Shown here one piece after another: positions 16,642-24,287 of a DNA stretch of 36,896 nt; position 1 is the first letter of the stretch; each line of letters opens with the position of its first letter. The notes below the pieces were generated by a model, which was given only the letters and a program-made list of their open reading frames with translations, had not been told where the DNA came from and made no database searches. The position numbers and the translations under genes are program-made. Source of the stretch: JBHYDC01 sp051861205. GTDB lineage: Bacteria; Pseudomonadota; Alphaproteobacteria; Rhizobiales; Pleomorphomonadaceae. The DNA lies in NCBI GenBank assembly GCA_051861205.1, contig JBHYDC010000027.1:1-36896 (forward strand). Direction: 5' to 3'.

Positions 16642-17150
16642 CCAAAGCGATGTGGCGGGCGGCCTGGACCGACCCCCTCCAGCGCGAAAAGCCCGCCCTC
16701 CCAAGGATGCGCGGCTAGGTGCTCCGCGCTTTGGGTAAAGCGGGCCGAGGTGACGTAAAGCACATCCAGCCCCGCCCCGCCAAAGGCGCAGCTGGTGGGC
16801 TAGAGGCAGGGCAGGTCATGCAGGGTTTCAAGCTCACCCTCCGGTGAGAAACAGGCCAGGGCCTCGCCGCCGATCACCCGGGCATTCCAGACCCGGCCCA
16901 GGGCATCGGTGCAGGACCCATCCGGGCGGCCGCGTTCGGGGCCTTGGACAAAAAGCCTGCGCGGCCCCAACTGCCCGGGGCCGGTGATCGGATAGGCGTA
17001 AAGCCGGTTTTCCGGCGTATCCCCCACGACCAAAAGGTCATTGCGCGGCCAGACCAGAGTGTTGGTGATGCCGTAACGCTCCTCCGCCACCTGGGAAAGG
17101 GTCCCATCCGGCGTATAGCGGTAAAGCCGCCCTGAAGGCGGACCGCCCTC
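16602..17150 (-). pseudogene. SMP-30/gluconolactonase-type protein, C-terminal remnant
   Basis: The minus strand carries a typical SMP-30/LRE family C-terminal half: GPPSGRLYRYTPDGTLSQVA, ITNTLVWPRND, VVGDTPENRLYAYPI, then GRPDGSCTDALGRVWNARV (a metal-binding Asp region). A TAG at 16800-16802 replaces what should be Trp in PCL(W)PTSCAFGG. The frame then continues to ALEGVGPGRPPHRFG and a stop at 16602. The N-terminal half is absent because the sequence switches near 17150 to a phage tape measure gene. The family hydrolyses sugar lactones, which fits the adjacent kdgK. It is dead through truncation and nonsense. Confidence 0.85.
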
Positions 17151-17164
17151 GAGGATCCCGTCGC

Positions 17165-18505
17165 CCGAAGGCGCTCCTGCTGCCAGCGCAGCAGCTCCAG
17201 TTCCTCCGTGGGCGTGCGGCCATCCACCGCCCGATCGACGGCCTTGCCGAGCGCATCGAAGGCGTTTGACGCCGAGCGACCGACGAACTGCCAGGCTCGG
17301 CCGAGCGCATTGACCGCGTGTTCGGCGTCGGCCAGCGAGGGCGCGAGCGCGTTCAGTATGACGCGCTGCGCCTCCGCCCGGTTGTTCTGGTCGACCAGCG
17401 TGCGGACATAGGCGCGGGTGCGATCGTCCAGGAACCGGATGCGGTCGTTGAGTTCATCCGCGCCGCGAACCGGATCTGCCAGCGCGCGGGCGAGTTCTTC
17501 CGCACCCTGCTTGGTGTCGACGCCAAGCGTGACGCCAAGGTTGCGCGAAACCGCGATAGCGCGGCCCATTTCCTCCGCGCCGATCTTGCCGGTGCGAAGA
17601 AACGCGACCTGCATGTCGCGCGCCGACGACACCGAGACCTTGCCGGCATCGGCGGAGGATTGCGCGACCAGTTCAAGCTGGGCGGCCGTCGCGCCGGACG
17701 CGCGGCCAACCCCGGCGAGCGCGGTGGAAACGGCTCGTGTCGAGGTATCATTGGCGAACCACGCCGCCGTGAGCACGCCAACCGAGACCGCAACGCCTGC
17801 GATGACGCCGCCGACTACCCCGATAGCGGACCCGAGCGTCATGATCGTGCCGCGCAAGCCGCCGAAGGCCTGCGTGACCTGTCCGCCCTGCTGCATCAGG
17901 ATGGTCATCGGCGACATGCCGGTGGACATCGACGCGATCACGTCGTTCACCGTGTACTGAAGCGTCATGACCTGCTGGGCTGTGAGCTTCGAGTTGGCGC
18001 CTACGCCCTTGATCGCCTGAGCGGTCTGATCGAAACGCGACTTCGCTAGCGCATTCGCCGCCGCCTGCTCGGCAGTCGTGATCGCGCCCCGGCTGGCGAG
18101 CGCGGCATGCTCGGCGAGTTCGGCATTGAGCCGGTCCTGCGCCACCGAGAGCGGATCGATGGCAGCGCGCAAGGCTTTCGCGCGGGCCTCATAGCGTTCG
18201 GTTTCCCTCGCGGCCTTCTCGAAGACTTCAGCCGAAGCGCGCGCCGAACCCGCTGCCTGACGATCGACGCCCAGAACCTGGTTGAACCGCCCCTGCGCGG
18301 CATCGGCCTGCGCCGCCATGCGGGCGGCTTCAGCCAGGCGCTTGAACCGGGCAGTTTCCCGATCCGTCGCGGCTCCGGTCTTCTCAAGCGCCCGGTCAAC
18401 CTGCCCGAAGGCCTGCGTTCCGGCCTGGCCGACTTCCTCGAAGGCGCGCTTGACCTCCGCCTTGCCTTCGACGCCGAGGCGGATCGAGACATTGGTGGTG
18501 GACAT
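17165..18505 (-). pseudogene. Phage tail length tape measure protein, 3'-truncated
   Basis: The first ~445 residues of a lambda-type tape measure protein. They include N-terminal VSIRLGVEGKAEVKRAFEEV, a long Ala/Arg/Glu-rich coiled-coil region (residues ~40-150), the TMP_2-type segment TAQQVMTLQYTVNDVIASM with MSPMTILMQQGGQVTQAFGG, and a hydrophobic Gly/Ala/Val stretch (residues ~225-250). Near LRWQQERLRA the phage sequence ends and the frame runs into the antisense-frame of the SMP-30 remnant until 16874, giving a chimeric ORF of 543 codons. Intact tape measure proteins set tail length and are usually longer, so this one cannot build a normal tail. The ATG at 18505 follows the frameshifted chaperone extension by 12 bases. 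Confidence 0.85.
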
Positions 18506-18517
18506 GGGCGGCGTTGC

Positions 18518-19212
18518 TCAATCGCGATTGGGACGGCTGGCGTCGCGGCCATAGGCGGCCACGATGATCGGCTCGATCTCGGGAAGGATGTCGGCGAGGA
18601 GCGGCGAGGACGCATTCATGGCCTCAGCCAGGGCGAGGACCGCGCCGAAGTCGATGGCGTAGACGCCGCCCATCACAGCGCGGACCTGTCCCGCGCAGCG
18701 GCGGATGACCTCCCATGCGAGCAGCCCCTCGGCGGTGACAGGCGCGTGCTCGACGTAGGTGCAACCTTCGCACCGCGATGGACAGGCGGCGCAGTAGCCG
18801 TCGCCGCCGTCGAAGTGCCAGCGCGCGAGGGCGATCAGACGTTTTTTTCGTCGAGCCTCGTCAAAGCGGGGCCGACATAGAGCCGGTCGATGGCGTCGAA
18901 GGCGGGCCAGATCTCAAGCAACTGGTCGATGGTTGCCGGGCTTGGATCAACGGACTTTCCGTTCGCGTCGCCAACGCCTTCCCATGCCGCGATGCCGCTG
19001 CGGGCCAGCGAGTGCGTGAAGGCCGCGCCTGCCGCGACGGTAGTGCTCCGGTCGAGCGGCGCGTCGGCCTCGACCTTCGTGCCGAGCGACTCGGCGGCGG
19101 CAGCGCGGGCGACGAGCATGTCGGCGACAGAGATCGGCCGGAACTGGATGCGCACGCCCGGCAGGATGTCGAGCCAGAACGGATCGCGGGATGGTGTCGA
19201 GAGCTTGAGCAT
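18518..19212 (-). CDS. Tail assembly chaperone fusion (G-GT type) made by -1 frameshift
   Basis: Reading the chaperone from 19212 and slipping back one base after AAC at 18843-18841 continues RLIALARWHFDGGDGYCAACP... for 107 residues to TGA at 18518-18520, giving 231 residues. The extension contains a C-x2-C-x3-C-x2-C cluster (YCAACPSRCEGC), then LLAWEVIRRCAGQVRAVMGG and ADILPEIEPIIVAAYG, which resembles small phage proteins found just before tape measure genes. It has no ATG, GTG or TTG until about residue 50, so it is unlikely to be an independent gene. The order tube, chaperone, fusion, tape measure is the conserved siphovirus arrangement in which this frameshift is known. Confidence 0.8.
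18835..18847 (-). promoter_or_regulatory. Programmed -1 frameshift site A AAA AAC
   Basis: On the minus strand the end of the chaperone reads GAC GAA AAA AAC GTC TGA. The heptamer A AAA AAC (18847-18841) fits the X XXY YYZ rule in the zero frame exactly, and the zero-frame stop lies one codon later. Slippage gives the frame of the 107-codon extension. No downstream pseudoknot was worked out. Confidence 0.8.
18835..19212 (-). CDS. Phage tail assembly chaperone (gpG-like)
   Basis: A 125-residue protein, MLKLSTPSRDPFWLDILPG..., with a segment (VRIQFRPISVADMLVARAAA) seen in phage tail assembly chaperones of this type. It lies between the tail tube gene and the tape measure gene. It should bind the tape measure protein during tail assembly together with its frameshifted longer form. 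ATG 19212 follows AAGGAGCCACC; the frame upstream to 19269 is not supported. The gene ends at TGA 18835-18837, directly after the slippery run of seven A. A cargo acetyltransferase gene separates it from the tube gene upstream. Confidence 0.8.
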   Translation of the reverse strand: MLKLSTPSRDPFWLDILPGVRIQFRPISVADMLVARAAAAESLGTKVEADAPLDRSTTVAAGAAFTHSLARSGIAAWEGVGDANGKSVDPSPATIDQLLEIWPAFDAIDRLYVGPALTRLDEKNV

Positions 19213-19365
19213 GGTGGCTCCTTCGGTTTGAGTGTTCATGGGCGACGATGAAGGCCGCTGGGAGCCCAAATTTGGCCCCTGCGCGAGACGGCTGTTCTGA
19301 AGTAATGAAAGATCGCAGGTGTCTTGCGAAACGCCGCAAGTACCGCTCGGAACAGGAACTTTGTT

Positions 19366-19905
19366 GTGAAGATAACCGCTGGATTTTCAGGTCGGGAACA
19401 AGCGCTCTCAAGCTTCTACGCCGCGACGTTCACCGTCTCGGAAGGGGGTGAGGAAGGTGCGCTGATCGGTGGCCTGGTTCGTGACCTGCTTTCATCGACA
19501 TCGGACGAGGACATCCGCGTCTTTTGTGTTGAGGAAGACAGCCAGATCATCGGTGCTGCAATCTTCACTCGGCTGACCTATCCGGATGACCCGCATGTCG
19601 TGTTCTTGCTTTCACCGATGGCCGTTGCGTCGGAGCGTCAACGGAGCGGCATCGGTCAGGCTCTGCTTCGCCACGCTTTGGCAACCCTGCGCGCTGAAGG
19701 CGTCCAGATTGCCATGACCTATGGAGACCCAGAGTTCTATGGGCGAGTTGGCTTCAGGTCCGTGACCGAAAATCAGGCCCGCGCGCCCCTGCCACTCAAC
19801 CTCCCTCACGGTTGGTTAGGACAGTCGCTGACGGATGAGGCGATGCCAACTCTTCAAGGACCATCGATCTGCGTCCTTGCGTTGAACAGGAGCGATGTGT
19901 GGTGA
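19366..19905 (+). CDS. GNAT-family N-acetyltransferase (YhbS-like), prophage cargo
   Basis: A 179-residue GCN5-related acetyltransferase. The core reads IIGAAIFTRL, then VFLLSPMAVASERQRSGIGQALLRHAL, which holds the acetyl-CoA pyrophosphate loop Q/R-x-x-G-x-G (RQRSGIG), followed by YGDPEFYGRVGF. This is the YhbS/putative N-acetyltransferase pattern. GTG 19366 is chosen because AGGA lies 8 bases upstream; a TTG at 19324 is possible but has no such site. The gene is on the plus strand, opposite to the tail genes on both sides, and has lower GC, so it behaves as a moron inserted between tube and chaperone genes. Substrate unknown. Confidence 0.85.
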   Translation: MKITAGFSGREQALSSFYAATFTVSEGGEEGALIGGLVRDLLSSTSDEDIRVFCVEEDSQIIGAAIFTRLTYPDDPHVVFLLSPMAVASERQRSGIGQALLRHALATLRAEGVQIAMTYGDPEFYGRVGFRSVTENQARAPLPLNLPHGWLGQSLTDEAMPTLQGPSICVLALNRSDVW

Positions 19906-19960
19906 CCTGCTCTTCCGGTATGGAAAGCGAAACACAGCTGCTGCCCAGCACGACGATGGC

Positions 19961-21208
19961 TCAATAAGACGCAACGTCATTTGTGAGCACGCAGGTCGCG
20001 GCGCGGTTCAGCACCGGATCGATCGCGGCCTGGAACGCGAACGGGGCCTGTACGCCGCCCGGGCCCTGGATCTGCCGGTCGCCGCGCGGCAGGAAGACCC
20101 GGTGCGCGGTCCAGACCAGCGAGGCGGCTGCGCCCGCCGCCCAGCGGAACTGAAGCTCGCACGGCAGGCGATTGGTCGCCTGATCCAGAAGAACGCGGTC
20201 TTCGAAGCGGGTGGTGATGTTGCCGGTCAGCGCGATGATGCCCGGATCGGCATCGGCGATGCGCCCGTCGCTTCGGATTACCTCGACCGCTTCGAGATTG
20301 TTCGAATAGATAAGCCCCGCCGAGATGACGTTGCCAAGTGCCAAGTTGTTACGCCGGACCTCGCCCTGGAACTGGCCAAAGCGTTCAAGCACGAACTCGG
20401 ACAGCGTACCGGCCTGCGCCGTCGCGGCGATCGTCTCGCCCTGCGCCATGATGTTGAGCGAGGCGGTGAGCAACCCGGATCGCTGCGCCTGCACAGACAA
20501 GCTGTTGATGCGCGCGCCGTAGTTCATGCCGAAGAAGGGCACATCGGGAAGCTGGACCTCGATCGACATCGAGGGCAGAGCCTGCGCGCCCGAGAACCAG
20601 GTGTGGCTGTTGGCGCCGCCCGACAGCGTCGCCCCCGACAAGGTGGCGCGCGTCGGTGCGTTCGTCGCCAGCGTCCGCGCACTACCGCCCGGACCCAGCG
20701 CCTTGGCGGTCAGGTTGACGACCGCGCCAACCGCCGCGGCAGCGACGTTCGCGCTCGGATTGATGATCGCGGCGAGCGCGGTGGCGGTCAGCGCCGCGGT
20801 GCCGCCGAGGTTGAACTGCTGGCCCGTCGCGCCGGACGCGACGGCGGTATAGACCGTGCCATCGACCGTCACGGTGTCGTTGACCAGAAGGTTGGCGGTC
20901 AGCGTGACCGTTCCGGTCGCGGCGTTTGCGGCGACTGTCGTAGGCGCGCCCATCAGGCCGCGCAGCCAGACGCCGATGTTGCGGGTATCCACGGGAACGA
21001 CGAGATCGCCCGTGTTGGTGATCACGTCATAGACCGGCGCCAGCGGCTCGCGGCCGAAGCCGAGAAGTTCGCTGGCGATCAGGCCCTGTTCCTCGCCGAG
21101 ATTGACGGAGGCGAACGGCATGCGGCGAAAGCCGGTGCCGGGCGGTGTGCCATAGGTGCTTTCGAACACGGCGGCGAGAGCCGCGTTCACGCCGCGTGCG
21201 CGAGGCAT
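19961..21208 (-). CDS. Phage major tail tube protein
   Basis: A 415-residue protein in the tail tube position. The sequence has an N-terminal ALAAVFESTYGTPPG and a tube-like core (PVYDVITNTGDLVVPVDTRNIGVWLRGLMG, residues ~55-85). A Thr/Ala/Val-rich beta domain follows (residues ~90-190, TVTVDGTVYTAVASGATG), like Ig-like or lectin-type insertions on tail tubes. The C-terminal part (SIEVQLPDVPFFGMNYGARIN to the end) matches tail-tube proteins with NVITAGLIYSNNLEAV-like blocks. ATG 21208 follows GGAG at a spacing of 8; the longer frame to 21265 lacks a site. It is the gene before the chaperone in the operon. Confidence 0.8.
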   Translation of the reverse strand: MPRARGVNAALAAVFESTYGTPPGTGFRRMPFASVNLGEEQGLIASELLGFGREPLAPVYDVITNTGDLVVPVDTRNIGVWLRGLMGAPTTVAANAATGTVTLTANLLVNDTVTVDGTVYTAVASGATGQQFNLGGTAALTATALAAIINPSANVAAAAVGAVVNLTAKALGPGGSARTLATNAPTRATLSGATLSGGANSHTWFSGAQALPSMSIEVQLPDVPFFGMNYGARINSLSVQAQRSGLLTASLNIMAQGETIAATAQAGTLSEFVLERFGQFQGEVRRNNLALGNVISAGLIYSNNLEAVEVIRSDGRIADADPGIIALTGNITTRFEDRVLLDQATNRLPCELQFRWAAGAAASLVWTAHRVFLPRGDRQIQGPGGVQAPFAFQAAIDPVLNRAATCVLTNDVASY

Positions 21209-21270
21209 GGGTCGTTCTCCATGTGGTTTGGTGTCGGGGCTTGAGCGGGGCCGGAATACCGCCACTCAGG

Positions 21271-21348
21271 TCCAAAGGTCAGAGCGCAGTCGAGGGACCG
21301 TCGATCAGTTCCAAAGGCCCGAGCGCAGTCGAAGAGCCGTCGATCAAT
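21271..21348. repeat. 39-bp tandem duplication with GAGCGCAGTCGA core
   Basis: Two 39-base units (21271-21309 and 21310-21348) share TCCAAAGG..GAGCGCAGTCGA and then CGTCGATCA, with a few differences. The core GAGCGCAGTCGA resembles interspersed palindromic-type repeats common in alphaproteobacterial genomes. It fills the gap between the tail terminator stop and the tail tube start, a late-operon junction. Confidence 0.75.
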
Positions 21349-21766
21349 TCAACGGATCGGCGGTGGCATAGGTCGCGAAGATCACGACATCGGCGAAGCG
21401 GCCTGCCTGACTGCCCGTGGTGGATGTCGGGGCCTCCGCCTCGATCCAGTCGACAAGCCCGCCAAGCCTGCGGTTGGCGATGATCGCCGATCCGATGGCG
21501 GCGAGCATCTCATCGACCACCTGCTCGCGCGTCAGTGTGGCGCTCTCGAAAGCGGCGATCTCGACGGGAATGCGGTGGGTGTAGAGGTAGGACACCGGCG
21601 AGAGCGTGACGTCGGGCTCTCCCGGGTCGCCGTCGCGGATCACGACCAGTCCTCCCGGCGGAATGCGCTCCGGCTTGGCGAGATTGCGCTTCACCTCCGC
21701 GCCCGGCAGGGCAGCGGCGACAAGCGTCTTCACCGCGCCGAGGACGGTTTCGCGTTTCGAGGGCAT
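21344..21766 (-). CDS. Phage tail terminator-like protein (gpU position)
   Basis: A 140-residue protein, MPSKRETVLGAVKTLVAAAL..., with an alpha/beta pattern including GGLVVIRDGDPGEPDVTLSP and YLYTHRIPVEIAAFE. This matches small proteins that lie between the head-tail completion genes and the tube gene and are thought to cap the tail tube. The ATG at 21766 is used; the longer frame starts from TTG 21772 (LSM). It follows the DUF6441 gene by 13 bases, so it is in the same operon. The function is assigned mainly from position and length. Confidence 0.65.
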   Translation of the reverse strand: MPSKRETVLGAVKTLVAAALPGAEVKRNLAKPERIPPGGLVVIRDGDPGEPDVTLSPVSYLYTHRIPVEIAAFESATLTREQVVDEMLAAIGSAIIANRRLGGLVDWIEAEAPTSTTGSQAGRFADVVIFATYATADPLN

Positions 21767-21779
21767 GGACAAAGAGCCT

Positions 21780-22412
21780 TCAGGATCGCGGCCAATGCCG
21801 CGCGATCAGCGCCGGCACGCGGGCGGCCTGCTGCTTCGCGATCGCATCAATGTTGAGCCGCTTGCGCAGCGCGACTTGGGGTACGAGCAGGAACATGATG
21901 ACCGTTGAATGACCGGTCTTGCGCCTGTTGGCTGCTGCAAGCCCTCGCGTATTGAGGCGGGCTGTATCGGCGACCAGCAGCGAAGGGCCGCGCTTGCGAT
22001 AGACGAAGCGCAGCCGCATGCCGGTGCGTCGTTCCCAGCCCCCGGGCGTGATGCGCGACGCGCGTCCGTTCGGTCCTCGCCCACGAGCACCAGCGGCTGA
22101 TGTCGGGATCGCCAGCCAGAACCCCCGCGCCGAACGTATGGTGACGCCACGATCGAAGGCATTGATGAGCTTCGGGGCCTTTGACCAGACATAGGCTGCG
22201 GCCTCGGCGCTCTCGCCGACCTCGGGGAATACCTTGCCCCGCCACGTCCGCGAGAGGCGTTCGCCAAGTCCGGACGCCACCACGTCTTCGCGCAAGCGCT
22301 CCTTGAGCTCATCTGACGCATCACGCATGCCGGAGGTGACGGCGCGCTCGATGTCCTGCTGTGTGCCCGCCAGCGCTTTGGACATGTCGGGACGTTCGAG
22401 GTTGAAGCGCAT
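21780..22412 (-). CDS. DUF6441-type phage tail-completion protein
   Basis: A 210-residue protein starting MRFNLERPDMSKALAGTQQDIERAV. It is helical at the N-terminus (residues ~10-60) and then has RTWRGKVFPEVGESAEAAAYVWSKAP and FDRGVTIRSARGFWLAIPT, a pattern seen in DUF6441 / HK97 gp10-like phage proteins of the neck region. A basic stretch (RRTGMRLRFVYRKRGPSLLV) follows. ATG 22412 is the correct start; the long frame to 22523 runs back into the previous gene. Its position between the head-tail joining and tail terminator genes supports a neck or tail completion role. Detailed function is unknown. Confidence 0.7.
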   Translation of the reverse strand: MRFNLERPDMSKALAGTQQDIERAVTSGMRDASDELKERLREDVVASGLGERLSRTWRGKVFPEVGESAEAAAYVWSKAPKLINAFDRGVTIRSARGFWLAIPTSAAGARGRGPNGRASRITPGGWERRTGMRLRFVYRKRGPSLLVADTARLNTRGLAAANRRKTGHSTVIMFLLVPQVALRKRLNIDAIAKQQAARVPALIARHWPRS

Positions 22413-22416
22413 GGGA

Positions 22417-22731
22417 TCAGACCTTGACCGCCTCGCAGGTGAGGACGAGCCCCATGGGGTCGGATGCCGGCGATCCGATGATTTTGAAGGTCTCCGCGCC
22501 GAGCACGACGAGATCGCCCTCATCGATTGCCGCAGCTTCGGTCCTGCGCAGGTCGATGAGAACGGTCTCCATCAAGGCGCGGGACGCTCCGAACTCGACC
22601 ACGGCGTCCGGGCGGCGGCGGATGACGCGAATGGGGACACCCGGGCCGACGCCGCCCGCCTGCCACAGAGCATACTCACCAAGGTTCGGGTCCGCGAACA
22701 GGACGTCGAGCGCAGCACGGAAGGCCTCCAC
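22417..22731 (-). CDS. Phage head-tail joining protein
   Basis: A 104-residue protein, VEAFRAALDVLFADPNLGEYALW..., with central VPIRVIRRRPDAVVEFGASRALMETVLIDLRR and C-terminal GDLVVLGAETFKIIGSPASDPMGLVLTCE. This matches the short beta-rich head-tail connector proteins of this prophage type. GTG 22731 follows an A/G-rich AAGGAAAGGG run. The frame also extends to ATG 22764, but those extra 11 codons run into the control region of the inserted toxin-antitoxin pair and are probably a side effect of that insertion. It precedes the DUF6441 gene with a 4-base gap. Confidence 0.7.
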   Translation of the reverse strand: MEAFRAALDVLFADPNLGEYALWQAGGVGPGVPIRVIRRRPDAVVEFGASRALMETVLIDLRRTEAAAIDEGDLVVLGAETFKIIGSPASDPMGLVLTCEAVKV

Positions 22732-22741
22732 CGATTTCCCT

Positions 22742-22769
22742 TTCCTTAGGAAGTTTCGTGTCATATAGT
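22742..22769 (+). promoter_or_regulatory. Possible control region of the Xre/RES pair
   Basis: TTCCT-T-AGGAA (22742-22752) is a short perfect palindrome, followed by a TATAGT hexamer (22764-22769) some 20 bases before the antitoxin ATG, which itself has AAGGAG. This arrangement suits an autoregulated toxin-antitoxin promoter, but no good -35 is present. Confidence 0.3.
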
Positions 22770-22790
22770 TTCTTCAGAAAGGAGACGCCT

Positions 22791-23171
22791 ATGACAGTTC
22801 TTCTGTCTGCCGCCACCCGCCCGGAAGCCGGCCCGGTCGTCACCAAGGCTGTTCTTCGTGCCGCGGATCAGTTGGGCGTGACCGCCCGGATCCTTGCCAC
22901 TGTCATCGGTGTCAGCGAGGCGACGGTCTCGCGCATGAAGCGCGGGGAATTCGGTCTTGAGCCTGCGACGAAACCGTTCGAGCTGGCGGTCCTCTTCGTG
23001 CGCCTGTTCCGGTCCCTCGACGCGATTGCGGGAGGTGACGACAGGGTCGCGGCAAGCTGGCTCGTCAATCCCAACACCGCTCTCGACGCCCAGCCGATCG
23101 AGAAGGTGCAAACCGTGAGCGGACTCGTCGATGTCATCGCCTATCTGGACGCGCGTCGCGCTCTCGTCTGA
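22791..23171 (+). CDS. Xre/MbcA/ParS-type antitoxin (RES partner)
   Basis: A 126-residue protein with an Xre-like helix-turn-helix (AADQLGVTARILATVIGVSEATVSRMKRGEFGL, residues ~22-55). The C-terminal toxin-binding domain reads ELAVLFVRLFRSLDAIAGGDDRVAASWLVNPNTALDAQPIE (residues ~62-105), the ASWL-N and GxP-like hallmark of MbcA/ParS antitoxins. ATG 22791 has AAGGAG at a good distance. It overlaps the RES toxin gene by 41 bases, normal for coupled pairs. It should neutralise the toxin and repress its own promoter. The pair is inserted between the head-tail joining and DUF2190 genes, on the opposite strand to both. Confidence 0.9.
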   Translation: MTVLLSAATRPEAGPVVTKAVLRAADQLGVTARILATVIGVSEATVSRMKRGEFGLEPATKPFELAVLFVRLFRSLDAIAGGDDRVAASWLVNPNTALDAQPIEKVQTVSGLVDVIAYLDARRALV

Positions 23172-23907
23172 GTTCCGTCGCTTCGACGGTGCGTGCTGGC
23201 GGCTCGTCGAGGCCCAGCACCGCGTCTCGACACTGAAACTGACCGACACGCTCGCCGAACAGTCGTTGCTCGAAGACCTGATCGAGGAGACGAAACCCGC
23301 GATCCCGCCGGACTGCCGCCTTCTCGATTTCCTGCTGGCGACGCCCTTCCGGTATGGCGCGATCTATCCGACAGGGTCCCGCTTTCGGCGCGCAGGGCGC
23401 ACGCTCGGCGTCTACTACGCGGCGGAACACCCAGCGACCGCTGTCGCCGAAATGGCGTTCTACCGGCTCCTGTTCTTTGCCGAGTCGCCCGCCACGCCAT
23501 GGCCGTCTGACGCAGCGGAATACACAGCGTTCTCGGCTGCGGTGTCGAGCGTGCGGCTGCTCGATCTGATGAGCGAACCGCTCTCGCACGACGGCCTCCT
23601 CTGGACGGATGTCACCGACTACGGTCCCTGCCAGACCTTCGCTGACACCGCCCGAGCGGCGGACGCTGACGCGATCCGCTACCAGTCGGTCCGCGATCCG
23701 GATCGAGGCGCAAATCTTGCGATCCTGATGTGCCGCGCCTTCGCAAGGCCCGCACCTGTCGACCGGCAGACGTGGCGCATCCGCTTGAGCCCGTCCGGTG
23801 TTCAGGCCTTGTGCGAGTTCCCCCGGCAGGGTCTCGAGTTTCCGCGTGGAACCTTCGCCGCCGATCTGCGGATCGCGGCCATGAACTGGGACCGGGGCGA
23901 CCTTTAA
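23131..23907 (+). CDS. RES-domain toxin (NAD+-degrading family)
   Basis: A 258-residue protein with the RES fold. The motif containing the catalytic Arg is YPTGSRFRRAGRTLGVYYAAE (residues ~77-97), then HPATAVAEMAFYR with the conserved Glu, and a late Ser region. RES toxins such as MbcT and ParT deplete or transfer NAD+. The ATG at 23131 lies inside the antitoxin's last codons, so translation is coupled. The 3' end meets the DUF2190 gene tail to tail with a 4-base overlap and no terminator. The protein is complete and key residues are present, so the pair may be active even though the prophage is not. Confidence 0.9.
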   Translation: MSSPIWTRVALSSEFRRFDGACWRLVEAQHRVSTLKLTDTLAEQSLLEDLIEETKPAIPPDCRLLDFLLATPFRYGAIYPTGSRFRRAGRTLGVYYAAEHPATAVAEMAFYRLLFFAESPATPWPSDAAEYTAFSAAVSSVRLLDLMSEPLSHDGLLWTDVTDYGPCQTFADTARAADADAIRYQSVRDPDRGANLAILMCRAFARPAPVDRQTWRIRLSPSGVQALCEFPRQGLEFPRGTFAADLRIAAMNWDRGDL

Positions 23908-24239
23908 GCCACGCCGTTCAGCCGCACACGGCCGATCGTATCGTTGACCCCGCCTGCCACCGGCTCGATTGCAGCGCCGATCAGAGTGTTCGATGCGATC
24001 ACGGTCGTTGCGAGGCGGGCTGTGTTGTCCCAGTAGATCCGCGCGCCGACGGTCCATGCCTGGGATGGCGCCTTGCGCAGTTCGACCACGCCTTCGGTGA
24101 GGGTTTCGACCTCGGCACCGAGGGCCGCCGACCCGGTCGCGATGCCGAAGATCGCACCGACCAGCAGTCCGTCGCCGGAGGCGACCGCATAGGGGGCGGG
24201 AAGCGTGATGGTGTTGCCGGGCTGGATGTAGCCGCGCAT
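23904..24239 (-). CDS. DUF2190-family phage protein (head decoration type)
   Basis: A 111-residue beta-rich protein: MRGYIQPGNTITLPAPYAVASGDGLLVGAIFGIATG, then a repeated strand pattern and WTVGARIYWDNTARLATT, ending GGVNDTIGRVRLNGVA. This is the DUF2190 pattern, usually next to the capsid gene and thought to decorate the capsid. The ATG follows GGAGG. It lies 48 bases after the capsid stop, consistent with the same operon. The cargo RES pair begins on its far side. Confidence 0.85.
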   Translation of the reverse strand: MRGYIQPGNTITLPAPYAVASGDGLLVGAIFGIATGSAALGAEVETLTEGVVELRKAPSQAWTVGARIYWDNTARLATTVIASNTLIGAAIEPVAGGVNDTIGRVRLNGVA

Positions 24240-24287
24240 GGGAATCCTCCGAATGTGTCAGGTGATGGGAGAGTGTTCCGGCGGCGA

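Noticed and set aside
19895..21244. 449-codon plus-strand frame over the tail tube gene
   Set aside because: Arg/Gly/Ala-rich shadow without motifs; the minus-strand tube gene explains the region.
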